A stretch of DNA of 64,000 bases from Nocardioides seonyuensis (GTDB lineage: Bacteria > Actinomycetota > Actinomycetes > Propionibacteriales > Nocardioidaceae): the NCBI RefSeq assembly GCF_004683965.1, contig NZ_CP038436.1, forward strand, positions 248,001 to 312,000. Reading direction: 5' to 3'. Below are positions 44,422 through 54,007 of the stretch, one piece after another (position 1 is the first letter of the stretch; each line of letters starts with the position of its first letter). The notes beneath the pieces are model-generated. The model did not search any database, had not been told where the DNA came from, and saw only the letters and a program-made list of their open reading frames with translations. The position numbers and the translations under genes were made by a program.

Positions 44422-46467
44422 TCAGCGTGCGTTGACCTCCACCTCGCGCACCGAGTAGCCGTAGCGGGTGGCGCGCCTGAGCATCTTCACCCGGACGTGA
44501 CGGGCGCTCTGCGGAGTGAACACCGAGGTGTCGAGAGACCCGTTGCTCCCCCTGACCGCTGCCACGGTCGTCCAGGTGGAGCCGTCGACCGAGACCTGGA
44601 CGTCGTAGTCGAGCGCGTGCGCGGTCTCCCAGTCGAGCGAGACCCGCCCCACCTGTTGCACAGCGCCGAGGTCGACCCGCAACCACTGGTCGTCGGACCA
44701 GCCGCTGGCCCAGCGCGTGCCGAGGTCGCCGTCCGTGGCCCTGGCGGGAGCCAGCCGGCCGAACAGGGTCCACTCGGTCGAGCTCGCCGTCGTCGCCCTG
44801 CCGCGCGCGAGGTTGGTCTGCGCGGTCCAGTCGCTGGTGGCCGTCCAGGTGTCGAGGTACATCTCGGCGCCGGCGGCCAGGTCGTCCACGATCTCCTCAC
44901 CACCCACGAGGCTGAGGTCCTCGATCCAGTCGGGCACCAGGCCGTAGTGGGCGACGCCGTCGACGTTGACGTCCCACGTGCGCTCACCGGTGGTCTGACG
45001 CTCCAGGGTCGAACCGCCGTCGAAGCTCTCGAAGGGGTACTCGACCTCGGTCGTGCCGTTCCGGGGAGCGGGCGTGCCGCCGACGCCGTTCATGTCGGTG
45101 CCGAACGCGTAGGCCTTGTCGTACTCCTCGCGCAGCGGCGCCTCGCGGCTCCACTCCTCGACGAAGTGGTCTGCCGTGTGGCCGTACTGCGCCACCAGGC
45201 CGCCCAGCGCGTAGACCCGCTCGTGCCAGAGCGGCTCCATCCAGGAGTGGCTCGAGATCGCTCCCGGGTAGCCGACCTGCTCCATGACGTCGAGGGTGCG
45301 GCCCGCGGCCTTCACGCTCATGTGGTCGAGCTCGACCATCATGTTGCGCTTCATCGCGCCTCGCAGGGCGTACTCCCCCAGTGCGGTGAGCCCGCGGGTG
45401 TTGCACCGCTTGGCCGGGTCGTAGGCCGGCGGGTCGGCGGGGACGAGGTCGCTGAGCAGTCCGGTCAGGTCGTCGCTCGAGATGGGGTTGTCCGCCTCCG
45501 GGCCCGTGCACTTCTCGGTCTGCCAGAAGGTGCCGGTGGAGAGGAACTGGCCGGCGTTGACCGCGATGCCGGTGGTGCCGGTGTCGAACCGGACGCCGCA
45601 CAGCGCGTTGTCGAACTTGTGGCACAGGAACGTCGAGGAGATGCCCAGCTCCTTGAACTCGTCGAGCCCGCGGTCGATGTCGGCCTTGCTGCACTGGGGA
45701 ACCCCCAGCACCTGCTTGCAGCCGAACGGCTCGGACATCTCGACGCCCATGACCACGGCGAGCTTGCCGGCCTCGACCACCTGTCGAGCCTGCTCGGGCG
45801 AGGTGACGATGCGGAACCAACCCTTGCCGGGACCGCCGTACATGTCGTCGACGAAGGACTCCAGCTCACGCGTCTTCTCCGCTTGGAGACGGATGGACTC
45901 CATCTCGTTGCACCCGCGGTCGCGAGGCAGGAGCGAGCAGATCAGGCCGTTGGTGACCAGGTCGTTAACCATCACGCGCACACCGCCGCGCCACGCACGC
46001 TCCATCCAGGCGTAGTAGTTCTGCTGGTGGGAGAGCGACTTGTAGGACGGCCAGTGCGTGAAGGTCGGATAGCCGACCGGGTCGTGGGTGCCGTCGTCAC
46101 CGCCGGTCACGTGCTCGAAGATGGCCCCGATCCCGTTCGGGTAGTGCTCGGGGCAGTCCTTGAGCGCCTCCTCGATGTCGCCATCGGGGTCGAACACTTT
46201 GCCGCAGATCATCCGGCCGCCGAAGCCCTCGTTGCTGAAGACGTGGTTGTGGGCCTCGAGGAAGCCGCGCACGTCGCCCTGGGCGTCCGTGCCGGAGAGC
46301 GGCTCGCCGACGACGTTGATCTGCGAGTCAGGGACGGGCCGGTCCACCGGCTCCCACCACCTGTCCCCATCGGCGGACGCCGCACCTCCCGCAGCGAGCG
46401 GGATCCCGAGGGCGAGCACGACGACGGCCAGGACGAGCAGAACCCGGGAGCGGGTGGGTCGAGACAT
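44422..46467 (-). CDS. Secreted M19-like metallohydrolase with C-terminal discoidin domain
   Basis: 681 residues. Signal peptide at 1-33 (hydrophobic core VLLVLAVVVLALGIPLAAGG, Ala-Ser-Ala end). Residues 35-540 form a membrane-dipeptidase-like/amidohydrolase barrel with AHNHVFSNEGFGG, VMGVEMSEPFGC, ELDHMSVKAAGRT and the SSHSW motif; several Cys suggest disulfides. Residues 545-681 are an F5/8 type C (discoidin) domain (NLARGRATTASSTEW, GTRWASGWSDDQWLRVDLG). The discoidin domain suggests attachment to glycans. The substrate is unknown. Confidence 0.8.
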   Translation of the reverse strand: MSRPTRSRVLLVLAVVVLALGIPLAAGGAASADGDRWWEPVDRPVPDSQINVVGEPLSGTDAQGDVRGFLEAHNHVFSNEGFGGRMICGKVFDPDGDIEEALKDCPEHYPNGIGAIFEHVTGGDDGTHDPVGYPTFTHWPSYKSLSHQQNYYAWMERAWRGGVRVMVNDLVTNGLICSLLPRDRGCNEMESIRLQAEKTRELESFVDDMYGGPGKGWFRIVTSPEQARQVVEAGKLAVVMGVEMSEPFGCKQVLGVPQCSKADIDRGLDEFKELGISSTFLCHKFDNALCGVRFDTGTTGIAVNAGQFLSTGTFWQTEKCTGPEADNPISSDDLTGLLSDLVPADPPAYDPAKRCNTRGLTALGEYALRGAMKRNMMVELDHMSVKAAGRTLDVMEQVGYPGAISSHSWMEPLWHERVYALGGLVAQYGHTADHFVEEWSREAPLREEYDKAYAFGTDMNGVGGTPAPRNGTTEVEYPFESFDGGSTLERQTTGERTWDVNVDGVAHYGLVPDWIEDLSLVGGEEIVDDLAAGAEMYLDTWTATSDWTAQTNLARGRATTASSTEWTLFGRLAPARATDGDLGTRWASGWSDDQWLRVDLGAVQQVGRVSLDWETAHALDYDVQVSVDGSTWTTVAAVRGSNGSLDTSVFTPQSARHVRVKMLRRATRYGYSVREVEVNAR

Positions 46468-46565
46468 GGGATCCTCCGAGAGGTGTGACGGTCACCACAC
46501 GCTAGCGGACCTCGACCCACAAGTGAACAATCAGTTACACATGGAGTTGCGCTCTAGGTCAGGTC

Positions 46566-48251
46566 TCAGCCGCAGACCGCGCCGTGGGCGGCCGACTGCA
46601 CCACCTTGGCGTACTTGCCGAGCACGCCGCGGGTGTACTTCGGCGGGTTGGGCGACCAGCCGACCTTGCGGGTCTCGAGGTCGGAGATCTCGACCTCGAG
46701 GGTGCAGCCGGCGACGTCGAGGGTGATCGGGTCGCCGTCGCGCACGAACGCGATCGGCCCTCCGTCGACGGCCTCAGGGGCGATGTGACCGACGCAGAGG
46801 CCGGTGGTGCCTCCCGAGAACCTGCCGTCGGTGATGAGCAGGACGTCCTTGCCGAGACCAGCGCCCTTGATGGCACCGGTGATCGCGAGCATCTCGCGCA
46901 TGCCCGGGCCGCCCTTGGGCCCCTCGTAACGGATGACGACCACGTCGCCGGCCACGATGCGGCCCTCCTCGAGGGCGTCCATGGCAGCCCGCTCCCCGTC
47001 GAAGACCCGAGCGGTGCCCCGGAACGTGGTGTCGTCGAAGCCCGCGCTCTTGACCACGGCCCCCTCCGGCGCGAGCGAGCCCTTGAGGATCGTGATGCCA
47101 CCGGACGCGTGGATCGGCGCCTCGAACGAGCGCAGCACCTCGCCGTCGAGACCTTGGGGTGCCAGCGCCTCGAGGTTCTCGGCCATGGTGCGACCGGTCA
47201 CGGTGAGGGTGTCGCCGTGCATGAGACCCGCGTCGAGCAGGGCCTTCATGACGACCGGGATCCCGCCGATCTTGTCGACGTCGTTCATGACGAAGCGTCC
47301 GAAGGGCTTGAGGTCTCCGATGTGGGGGACCTTCGAGCCGATCCGGTTGAAGTCGTCGAGGGTCAGGTCGACCTCGGCCTCGCGCGCGATGGCGAGCAGG
47401 TGGAGCACGGCGTTGGTCGAGCCACCCAGGGCCATGACCACGGCGATGGCGTTCTCGAAGGCCGGCCTGGTCATCACCTGACGGGCGGTGATGCCCTGGC
47501 GCAGCATCTCGACGACCGCCTCGCCCGAGCGGTGCGCGAACCCGTCGCGGCGGCGGTCGACGGCCGGCGGGGCCGCGGAGCCGGGGAGGGACATGCCAAG
47601 GGCCTCGGCGACGCTCGCCATCGTGTTGGCGGTGTACATGCCGCCGCACGCGCCCTCACCGGGGCAGATGTTGCGCTCGATCCGGTCGACCTCCTCGCGC
47701 GTGATCTTTCCCGCGAGGCACGCGCCGACAGCCTCGAAGGCGTCGATGATCGTGACGTCGTTGCCGTCGACCTGGCCCGGCATGGTGGAGCCGGCGTAGA
47801 GGAACACGCTCGCCAGGTCGAGGCGGGCGGCGGCCATCAGCATTCCCGGCAGCGACTTGTCGCAGCCCGCCAGGAGGACCGAGCCGTCGAGGCGCTCGGC
47901 CATCATCACGGTCTCGACCGAGTCGGCGATGACCTCGCGGCTCACGAGGGAGAAGTGCATCCCCTCGTGACCCATCGAGATGCCGTCGGAGACGGAGATC
48001 GTCCCGAACTCGAGCGGATAGCCACCGGCGGCGTGCACGCCGTTCTTCACCGCCTTGGCGAGCCTGTCCAGGGAGAGGTTGCAGGGCGTGATCTCGTTCC
48101 AGCTGGACGCGACACCGATCTGGGGCTTGGCCCAGTCGTCGTCGCCCATCCCGACCGCGCGCAGCATGCCGCGGGCCGCGGCCCTCTCCAGGCCGTCCGT
48201 GACGTCGCGGGAGCGTGGCTTCATGTCGGGCTGGCGGCCTGCGTCGGTCAT
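46566..48251 (-). CDS. ilvD: Dihydroxy-acid dehydratase
   Basis: 561 residues. Iron-sulfur Cys ligands lie in [19 protein letters not shown] and [16 protein letters not shown], with [11 protein letters not shown] and [20 protein letters not shown] further on. It dehydrates dihydroxy acids in Ile/Val synthesis. ATG 48251 fits. It is separate from ilvBNC, 60 bp after the BNR-protein gene, with no leader peptide visible upstream. Confidence 0.97.
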   Translation of the reverse strand: MTDAGRQPDMKPRSRDVTDGLERAAARGMLRAVGMGDDDWAKPQIGVASSWNEITPCNLSLDRLAKAVKNGVHAAGGYPLEFGTISVSDGISMGHEGMHFSLVSREVIADSVETVMMAERLDGSVLLAGCDKSLPGMLMAAARLDLASVFLYAGSTMPGQVDGNDVTIIDAFEAVGACLAGKITREEVDRIERNICPGEGACGGMYTANTMASVAEALGMSLPGSAAPPAVDRRRDGFAHRSGEAVVEMLRQGITARQVMTRPAFENAIAVVMALGGSTNAVLHLLAIAREAEVDLTLDDFNRIGSKVPHIGDLKPFGRFVMNDVDKIGGIPVVMKALLDAGLMHGDTLTVTGRTMAENLEALAPQGLDGEVLRSFEAPIHASGGITILKGSLAPEGAVVKSAGFDDTTFRGTARVFDGERAAMDALEEGRIVAGDVVVIRYEGPKGGPGMREMLAITGAIKGAGLGKDVLLITDGRFSGGTTGLCVGHIAPEAVDGGPIAFVRDGDPITLDVAGCTLEVEISDLETRKVGWSPNPPKYTRGVLGKYAKVVQSAAHGAVCG

Positions 48252-48311
48252 GGCCTCAGGCTAGTCGCCGGCCTGCACCGGTCGTTGCTCGTCTCAGGCG
48301 TCCGGTGCCCG

Positions 48312-49415
48312 TCAGTCGAGCGCAGCAGCACGGACGACGAGGACGTCAGGGAGGTCCTTGTGGATCTCCGCCCAGGTCGCACCCTCGTCCGGTGAGCACC
48401 ACACCCCGCCGCTGCGCCCACCGAAGTAGAGACCCACCTCAGCGTGGTCGTCGGCGCACATGGCGTCGCGCATTACTGCTGCGTAGTAGTGGTCGGGCAG
48501 GGCACCCTCGCCCAGCGGCTCCCAGCTCGAGCCGGCGTCGGCGGTGCGGTAGACCCTCGCCTTGCCGTCGACTGGCCAGCGCCCCTCGGCCGCCGCGATC
48601 GGGAAGTTGAAGGCGGTGTCGGCCCGGCGCGGATGGGCCACCATGGCGAAGCCGAATTCGCTCGGCAGCCCCGGCGCGATGTCGGTCCACGACTCGCCGC
48701 CGTCGTCGGAGCGGTAGACCCCGCCGTGGTTCTGCAGGTAGAGGCGCCCGGGGTCGACGGCATCCCGCGCGACCTTGTGGACGCACTGCCCGAACTCGGG
48801 GTAGTTGCGCTCGCCGGGGAAGAACTCCGCCTTGATGCCCTGGTTGGAGGGCGCCCAGGACTCTCCCCCGTCGGCCGAGGTGTAGACGCCCCCGGTGGAC
48901 AGGGCGGCCAGGACACGCGCCGGCTCGGTCGGGTGCGGGAGGATGGTGTGGAACGCCTGCCCGCCGAAGCCCTCGTTCCACTCGGGTCGGTGCGGGTGGT
49001 CCCACAGCCCCCTGACCAGCTCGAAGTTCTCGCCCCGATCCGTGGAGCGGAAGACCGCGCCCGGCTCGGTGCCGGCCCACACCACGCCGTCGCCGCCCTC
49101 GGGCGCGAGGCCCGGCTGGAGCTGCCACACGCGGGCGAGCGTGGCGCCGGTGTCCTCGGGGAAACGGATGGCGCCGTTGGGGGTCTCCTGCCAGGAGGCC
49201 CCGAGGTCGTCGGAGCGCCACACCTGCGGGCCCAGCCAGCTCGAGGAGGACCCGACCAGCAGGCGCGGCTGGCTGCCGCGCTTGTCCACCATGACGGAGT
49301 AGACCTCCTCCATGGGGAAGTGGGGGCCGGTCCACGACCACTCGCGGCGAGCTTCGTCCGAGGTGGCGAGCCACAGACCCTTGCGGGTGCCCACCATCAA
49401 CAGCGTGTGCGTCAT
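48312..49415 (-). CDS. BNR/Asp-box repeat beta-propeller protein
   Basis: 367 residues. Several Asp-box motifs are visible: WRSDDLGASWQE, FRSTDRGENFE, YTSADGGESWAP, YRSDDGGESWTD, YRTADAGSSWEP and CSPDEGATWAE, giving a six- to seven-bladed propeller as in sialidases and VPS10/photosystem-assembly-like proteins. Sialidase catalytic residues are not evident and there is no signal peptide. It is probably a cytosolic protein of unknown role, commonly annotated as an exo-alpha-sialidase-like protein. Confidence 0.8.
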   Translation of the reverse strand: MTHTLLMVGTRKGLWLATSDEARREWSWTGPHFPMEEVYSVMVDKRGSQPRLLVGSSSSWLGPQVWRSDDLGASWQETPNGAIRFPEDTGATLARVWQLQPGLAPEGGDGVVWAGTEPGAVFRSTDRGENFELVRGLWDHPHRPEWNEGFGGQAFHTILPHPTEPARVLAALSTGGVYTSADGGESWAPSNQGIKAEFFPGERNYPEFGQCVHKVARDAVDPGRLYLQNHGGVYRSDDGGESWTDIAPGLPSEFGFAMVAHPRRADTAFNFPIAAAEGRWPVDGKARVYRTADAGSSWEPLGEGALPDHYYAAVMRDAMCADDHAEVGLYFGGRSGGVWCSPDEGATWAEIHKDLPDVLVVRAAALD

Positions 49416-49429
49416 TGCCTGCCTCCGAA

Positions 49430-50269
49430 CTAGTCGAGCGTGCGCTTCTTGAAGACCCGCAGCGCCAACGGCGCGATGACCGCGGTGATCAACAACGTCC
49501 AGAGCACCGTGAAGAGCACCGGGTGCTGCATCGGCAGGTGAGCATCAGCCGGCGCCGGGCCGGTGTTGCCCCAGAGCTCTCGCACCGCCTGCACGAGCGA
49601 CGAGATGGGATTCCACTCAGCGATCGCCCGGAGGATCGTCCCCATCTTCTCCGACGGCGCGAAGGCGTTGGAGAGGAACGTCAGCGGGAACATCGTGGTG
49701 AACATGACGCCGTTGACGGCCTCGACCGAACGCATCGCCGAACCCACCAGGATGCCGACCCAGATCATGGCGAAGCCCCACATGAGCAGCAGGCCGTAGG
49801 CGGCGAGGGCATCGAGGACGGAGCCCCGGATGCGCCACCCGACGACCAGCCCGGTCAGCGACATCACGATGATGCCGATGAACGAGTGGGTCAGGCTCGA
49901 CATGCTGCGACCGACGAGGATCGCGGCAGGGTTGATCGGGAGCGATCGGAAGCGGTCGACGATGCCCTTGTCGATGTCGGCGGTGAGACCGACCGCGACG
50001 ATGAAGGAGGCGAACGCGATCGTCTGTCCCATGATCCCGCCCAGCAGCCACTCGCGGTAGCCAGCCGGGGCGGCCACGGCGATGGCACCCCCGAAGACGT
50101 AGGCGAACAGCAGCACGAACATCACCGGCTGGATGGTGACGTCGAGCAGCATCTCGGGCATCCGCTTGATGTGGATGAGGTTGCGCCGGAAGATCGTGAC
50201 CGACTGGTGCCACAGCGAGGTGTGGCGGATCTCGGGTCGCTCGAGGGCGCCGTAGGGAGTGTGGCTCAT
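49430..50269 (-). CDS. ABC-2 type multidrug exporter permease (DrrB-like)
   Basis: 279 residues. QSVTIFRRNLIHIKRMPEMLLDVTIQPVMFVLLFAYVFGGAI is the DrrB/ABC-2 N-terminal pattern, followed by five more helices and AEWNPISSLVQAVRELWGN, which is typical of antibiotic exporters. Coupled by 4 bp to the DrrA-like ATPase gene, and probably repressed by the divergent PadR. Confidence 0.92.
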   Translation of the reverse strand: MSHTPYGALERPEIRHTSLWHQSVTIFRRNLIHIKRMPEMLLDVTIQPVMFVLLFAYVFGGAIAVAAPAGYREWLLGGIMGQTIAFASFIVAVGLTADIDKGIVDRFRSLPINPAAILVGRSMSSLTHSFIGIIVMSLTGLVVGWRIRGSVLDALAAYGLLLMWGFAMIWVGILVGSAMRSVEAVNGVMFTTMFPLTFLSNAFAPSEKMGTILRAIAEWNPISSLVQAVRELWGNTGPAPADAHLPMQHPVLFTVLWTLLITAVIAPLALRVFKKRTLD

Positions 50270-51249
50270 GCGTCGACCTCCACGGTCTCCTGGTCGGTGT
50301 CAGCGGTCTGCTCGGCGCGGTGCCCCGTAAGGTGCAGGAACACGTCGTCGAGGCTGGGGCGCTGGAGGCCGAGGTCGTCGAGGTCGATTCCGCTGCCGTC
50401 GAAGAGGGCCGCGATGCGGGTGACGTCGGACAGGCCGTCGGCAGGAGCGGTGATGCGCCTGGCCGCCTCCTCGACATGGACCTCGAGCCCGGCGGCACGC
50501 ACGCGCTCGGCTGCTGTCGCCACGTCGCCGGCACGCGAGACGGTGACGACCAGGGAGGCCTTGCCGGAGGCGTCCTTGAGCTGCAGGGGCGTCCCGTGCG
50601 CGATGACCGTGCCCTTGTCGATGACGACGATGTCGTCGGCGAGCTGGTCGGCCTCCTCGAGGTACTGGGTGGTGAGCAGCAACGTCGTGCCCTCGCGCAC
50701 GAGGTCGCGCAGGACGTCCCACAGCTCCACCCGGCTACGGGGATCCAGCCCGGTCGTCGGCTCGTCGAGGAAGAGCACCGGCGGGGTGGCCACCAGGCTG
50801 ACCGCCAGGTCGAGCCTGCGCCGCATCCCCCCGGAGTAGGTCTTCACGACCCGTCCGCCGGCGTCCGTCAGGGAGAACCGCTCCAGCAGCTGGTCGCTGA
50901 CGCGCTTGATCGTCGCCCGGTCGAGGCCGTAGAGGCTGCCGATCAGCCAGAGGTTCTCGCGGCCCGTCAGCAGCTCGTCGACGGTCGCCGACTGACCGGT
51001 GAGCCCCATCGACCTGCGCACGGCCGCGGCCTCGCGCAGCACGTCGTGGCCCGCGACGCGCGCCGTCCCGCTCGTGGGCTCGGTGAGCGTGGTCATCATC
51101 CGCACCGTCGTGGTCTTGCCGGCCCCGTTGGGCCCGAGGAGTCCCAGCACGGAGCCACGCGGCACGGCGAAGCTCACGCCGTCGACCGCCAGTGTGTCCC
51201 CGAAACGCTTGACCAGCTGGTCAGCTTCGATCGCCAGATCGTGTTCCAT
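50266..51249 (-). CDS. ABC multidrug exporter ATPase (DrrA-like)
   Basis: 327 residues. Walker A GPNGAGKTTTV, signature TYSGGMRRRLDLA, Walker B VLFLDEPTTGLDP, switch TTQYLEEAD, and a long C-terminal domain (220-327) ending in PSLDDVFLHLTGH, diagnostic of the DrrA/daunorubicin-resistance group. Together with the permease it exports an unknown, probably hydrophobic drug. Divergent from padR across an operator. Confidence 0.93.
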   Translation of the reverse strand: MEHDLAIEADQLVKRFGDTLAVDGVSFAVPRGSVLGLLGPNGAGKTTTVRMMTTLTEPTSGTARVAGHDVLREAAAVRRSMGLTGQSATVDELLTGRENLWLIGSLYGLDRATIKRVSDQLLERFSLTDAGGRVVKTYSGGMRRRLDLAVSLVATPPVLFLDEPTTGLDPRSRVELWDVLRDLVREGTTLLLTTQYLEEADQLADDIVVIDKGTVIAHGTPLQLKDASGKASLVVTVSRAGDVATAAERVRAAGLEVHVEEAARRITAPADGLSDVTRIAALFDGSGIDLDDLGLQRPSLDDVFLHLTGHRAEQTADTDQETVEVDA

Positions 51250-51372
51250 CAGTCGTCCGTTCCCCCTTGTGATCGTGCGACAGCCCTGTCTGGGCCTCGC
51301 CGGAATGCCACCGGCTCTGCTGTCGATGGTGCCCGAGCGTCGCGTGCATGTCGCGCGAAATACGGCCGAGTG

Positions 51373-51393
51373 ACTATTCCACTTAGGAATAGT
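51373..51393. promoter_or_regulatory. Predicted PadR operator
   Basis: ACTATTCC, the 5-base spacer ACTTA, GGAATAGT: a perfect inverted repeat 14 bases upstream of the padR ATG and about 125 bases from the exporter ATPase start. Its low GC and exact symmetry fit a local PadR site controlling both directions. Confidence 0.75.
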
Positions 51394-51407
51394 ACTCTGC
51401 AGGCACC

Positions 51408-51983
51408 ATGAGTCAAGACCTGCCGCAGACCACCTACGCCATCCTCGGCCTGCTCACGTTCGGTGACGAGCTGACGGGCTACGAGGTCAAGCAGCGTGCC
51501 GACGCGACGCTGCGCTTCTACTGGGTGGCACCGGCGATGAGCCAGGTCTACAAGGAGCTGGCGCGGCTCACCGACCTCGGCCTGGTCGAGGCCCGGACCC
51601 GCGCCGACGGTGGCCGGGAGGTGACTACCTACGCCCTGTCCCCCGCGGGCGAGCAGACCCTGCGCGCCTGGATGACCGAGACCCCCGCAGGGTTCCCCGT
51701 GCTCAAGCACACGGTCCTCCTGCGGCTGCTGATGTCACGCGCCAGCGACCCCGAGACCGTGCGTCGCATGCTGCGCGCCTACCTCGACGAGCTGGACGCG
51801 GCCCTCGACGACCTCACGGGTGTCCGCGAGTCGCTGCGTTCCGCGGACGAGCCCGGCCAGGCCTTCTACTACCCCTCCGTCGTCGCCGACTGGGGCCTGG
51901 ACTACTTCGTCGCGGAGGCCCGGCACACGCGCAAGGCCCTCGAGCGGCTGGCCGAGCATCCTGACCGGAGCGACGAGCCCTAG
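51408..51983 (+). CDS. PadR-family regulator
   Basis: 191 residues. The winged helix is TTYAILGLLTFGDELTGYEVKQRADATLRFYWVAPAMSQVYKELARLTDLGLVEA, followed by the C-terminal dimerisation helices of the subfamily with VirR-like tails. It is probably a repressor of the drrAB-like exporter, lifted by the drug. Promoter and start lie directly after the inverted repeat. Confidence 0.92.
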   Translation: MSQDLPQTTYAILGLLTFGDELTGYEVKQRADATLRFYWVAPAMSQVYKELARLTDLGLVEARTRADGGREVTTYALSPAGEQTLRAWMTETPAGFPVLKHTVLLRLLMSRASDPETVRRMLRAYLDELDAALDDLTGVRESLRSADEPGQAFYYPSVVADWGLDYFVAEARHTRKALERLAEHPDRSDEP

Positions 51984-51992
51984 ATTGGGTCG

Positions 51993-52865
51993 GTGCCCCG
52001 TCCCCTGCCCACGCTCCGGCTGGGACCCGTCGGGCTGGTCCTCGTCGGCATCGTGTCCGTCCAGGTCGGGGCCGCGATCGCCAAGGACCTCTTCGGAAGC
52101 ATCTCCCCCACCGCGCTGGTGTGGCTGCGGCTCTTCTTCAGCGCCGTCGTGCTGGCCCTGATCGCGCGACCACGGCTCGTGGGCAGGAGCCGGTCTGACT
52201 GGCTCGTCGTCCTCGGCTTCGGGCTCAGCCTCGGCGGGATGAACTGGGCGATCTACCAGTCGTTCGCACGCATCCCGCTGGGCATCGCGGTCACCCTGGA
52301 GTTCGTGGGTCCGCTCGCCCTGGCACTCCTCGGCTCCCGGCGACGACGCGACTTCGCGTGGGTAGGGCTCGCCGCTGCCGGCGTGCTGCTGCTCGGCTTC
52401 GAGCGGTCCGACCTCGACCCGCTGGGCGTCGCGTTCGCGCTGCTGGCCGGCGGCTGCTGGGCGTCGTACATCCTGCTCAGCGCGAGCACCGGGCGCCGCT
52501 GGCCGGGCTTCGACGGACTCACCGTCGCCAGCATCGTCGCGGCCGCGCTCATCACCTTGCCGGCGATCCTGTCCGGCGGTACGACGCTCCTGGAGCCGCG
52601 CGTGCTGGCGATCGGCGCGCTGGTCGGGCTGCTGAGCTCGGTCGTGCCCTACTGCTGCGAGCTCGTCGCCCTGCGGACGATCCGGCCAGCACTGTTCGGC
52701 GTCCTGATGAGCCTCGAACCTGCCGCCGCGGCACTGGCCGCGATCGTCGTGCTCGGCGAGCTCCTCGCCCCCGTGCAGTGGGTCGCCGTCGCCTGCGTGG
52801 TCGCCGCCAGCATCGGTGCCACACGGTCCTCGGCGCCGCTGCACACCGAGCCCGCACCCGACTGA
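51993..52865 (+). CDS. EamA/RhtA-like drug/metabolite transporter
   Basis: 290 residues, ten hydrophobic segments in two EamA repeats. FGSISPTALVWLRLFFSAVVLALIARP and the second-repeat MSLEPAAAALAAIVVLGELL match RhtA-type amino-acid exporters. GTG starts 10 bp after padR, so it may be co-transcribed. Efflux of amino acids or small metabolites is expected. Confidence 0.9.
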   Translation: MPRPLPTLRLGPVGLVLVGIVSVQVGAAIAKDLFGSISPTALVWLRLFFSAVVLALIARPRLVGRSRSDWLVVLGFGLSLGGMNWAIYQSFARIPLGIAVTLEFVGPLALALLGSRRRRDFAWVGLAAAGVLLLGFERSDLDPLGVAFALLAGGCWASYILLSASTGRRWPGFDGLTVASIVAAALITLPAILSGGTTLLEPRVLAIGALVGLLSSVVPYCCELVALRTIRPALFGVLMSLEPAAAALAAIVVLGELLAPVQWVAVACVVAASIGATRSSAPLHTEPAPD

Positions 52866-52882
52866 GGGGCACAATCGACGCC

Positions 52883-54007
52883 ATGAGCACCCGTCCGCGC
52901 GCACCCCTCGCCGTCACCCTGCTCGCCACGATGGCCCTGGCCGCCTGCGGGAGCGACGAGCCGGAGCCGGAGATCCCGCGCGTCACCCAGCCGACCACGT
53001 CGGCCGACGACCCGACGCCGAGCGCCCCCACCGGCTCCTCGGACGCAGCCGGCCGGCCGCGGGTCCAGGGCACCGTCGCCGAGGGGCTGTCGGTCCCGTG
53101 GGGCATCGACTTCCTCGACGACGGCACGGCTCTCGTGACCGAGCGCGACACCCGGCGGGTGCTGGCCATCAGCACCGACGGGCAGGTCTCGCAGGTGGGC
53201 CTGATCGACGAGGCCGCGCCGGACGGCGAGGGCGGCCTGCTGGGCCTCGCGGTGGGCCCCGACCGCGACGTCTTCCTCTACGTCACCACAGAGGATGACA
53301 ACCGGGTCCTGCGTACCCGCTTCGCGGGTGGCGGCCTGGGTCCGGCCGAGGTGATCCTCGACGGGATCCCGCAGGGCGTCACCCACGACGGTGGTCGGCT
53401 CGCCTTCGGCCCCGACGGCTACCTCTACGTCTCCACCGGGGAGGCCGGCAACCCCGACATCGCCCAGGACCCCGAGAGCCTGGGCGGCAAGATCCTCCGC
53501 ATCACCACCGACGGCAGACCGGCTCCGGGCAATCCCGACCCGGGCTCCCCCGTCTGGACGAGCGGGCACCGCAACGTCCAGGGCCTCGCCTGGGACGACC
53601 GGGGCCGCATGTGGGCCTCGGAGTTCGGTGCGCAGACTCGCGACGAGCTCAACCTGGTCGAGAAGGGCAACAACTACGGCTGGCCCCGGGTCGAGGGCGC
53701 GGGCGGCGCCCCGGAGTTCACCGACCCCCACCTGGTGTGGCCCGTCGAGGAGGCGTCGCCGAGCGGCCTGGCCCACCTGGACGGCCACCTCTACATGGCT
53801 GGTCTGCGGGGTGAGCGCCTGTGGCGCATCGACGTCACCGGCAAGGAGGCGCGCGACCCGACGTCCTTCTTCTCCGGTGAGTACGGCCGCCTACGCCCCG
53901 TGGTCGCCGCTCCCGACGGCAGCCTGTGGGTGGCCACCTCGAACCAGGACGGCCGTGGCGACCCGCGACCCGGCGACGACCGGATCCTCCGGGTCACGGT
54001 GCAGTGA
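52883..54007 (+). CDS. PQQ-type glucose/sorbosone dehydrogenase-like lipoprotein
   Basis: 374 residues. The signal peptide ends in the lipobox ALAAC, followed by an acidic/Thr linker and a six-bladed propeller: LSVPWGIDFLDDG, GGLLGLAVGPD, HDGGRLAFGPDGYLYVSTGEAG, GHRNVQGLAWDDRGRMW, NLVEKGNNYGWPRVEG, HLYMAGLRGERLWRI. This is the soluble glucose dehydrogenase/YliI-Hip fold. Whether PQQ is bound is unknown; many actinobacterial copies have lost catalysis. The 3' end overlaps the ECF S gene by 14 bp. Confidence 0.88.
   Translation: MSTRPRAPLAVTLLATMALAACGSDEPEPEIPRVTQPTTSADDPTPSAPTGSSDAAGRPRVQGTVAEGLSVPWGIDFLDDGTALVTERDTRRVLAISTDGQVSQVGLIDEAAPDGEGGLLGLAVGPDRDVFLYVTTEDDNRVLRTRFAGGGLGPAEVILDGIPQGVTHDGGRLAFGPDGYLYVSTGEAGNPDIAQDPESLGGKILRITTDGRPAPGNPDPGSPVWTSGHRNVQGLAWDDRGRMWASEFGAQTRDELNLVEKGNNYGWPRVEGAGGAPEFTDPHLVWPVEEASPSGLAHLDGHLYMAGLRGERLWRIDVTGKEARDPTSFFSGEYGRLRPVVAAPDGSLWVATSNQDGRGDPRPGDDRILRVTVQ

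Noticed and set aside
43351..46488. A 1045-codon open frame on the plus strand
   Set aside because: It lies antisense to kynU and the M19-like gene, whose protein motifs are clear. Its composition is the Val/Arg/Gly/Asp-rich pattern typical of antisense frames in high-GC DNA.
46521..46540. Imperfect palindrome AAGTGAACAATCAGTTACAC upstream of the M19-like gene
   Set aside because: The halves match only if a base is inserted in one arm, and no regulator gene is adjacent. Too weak to call an operator.
48275..48308. GCACCGG...CCGGTGC hairpin between the BNR gene and ilvD
   Set aside because: Seven-base stem with a 20-base loop and no U-tract; it may be chance in 70% GC sequence.
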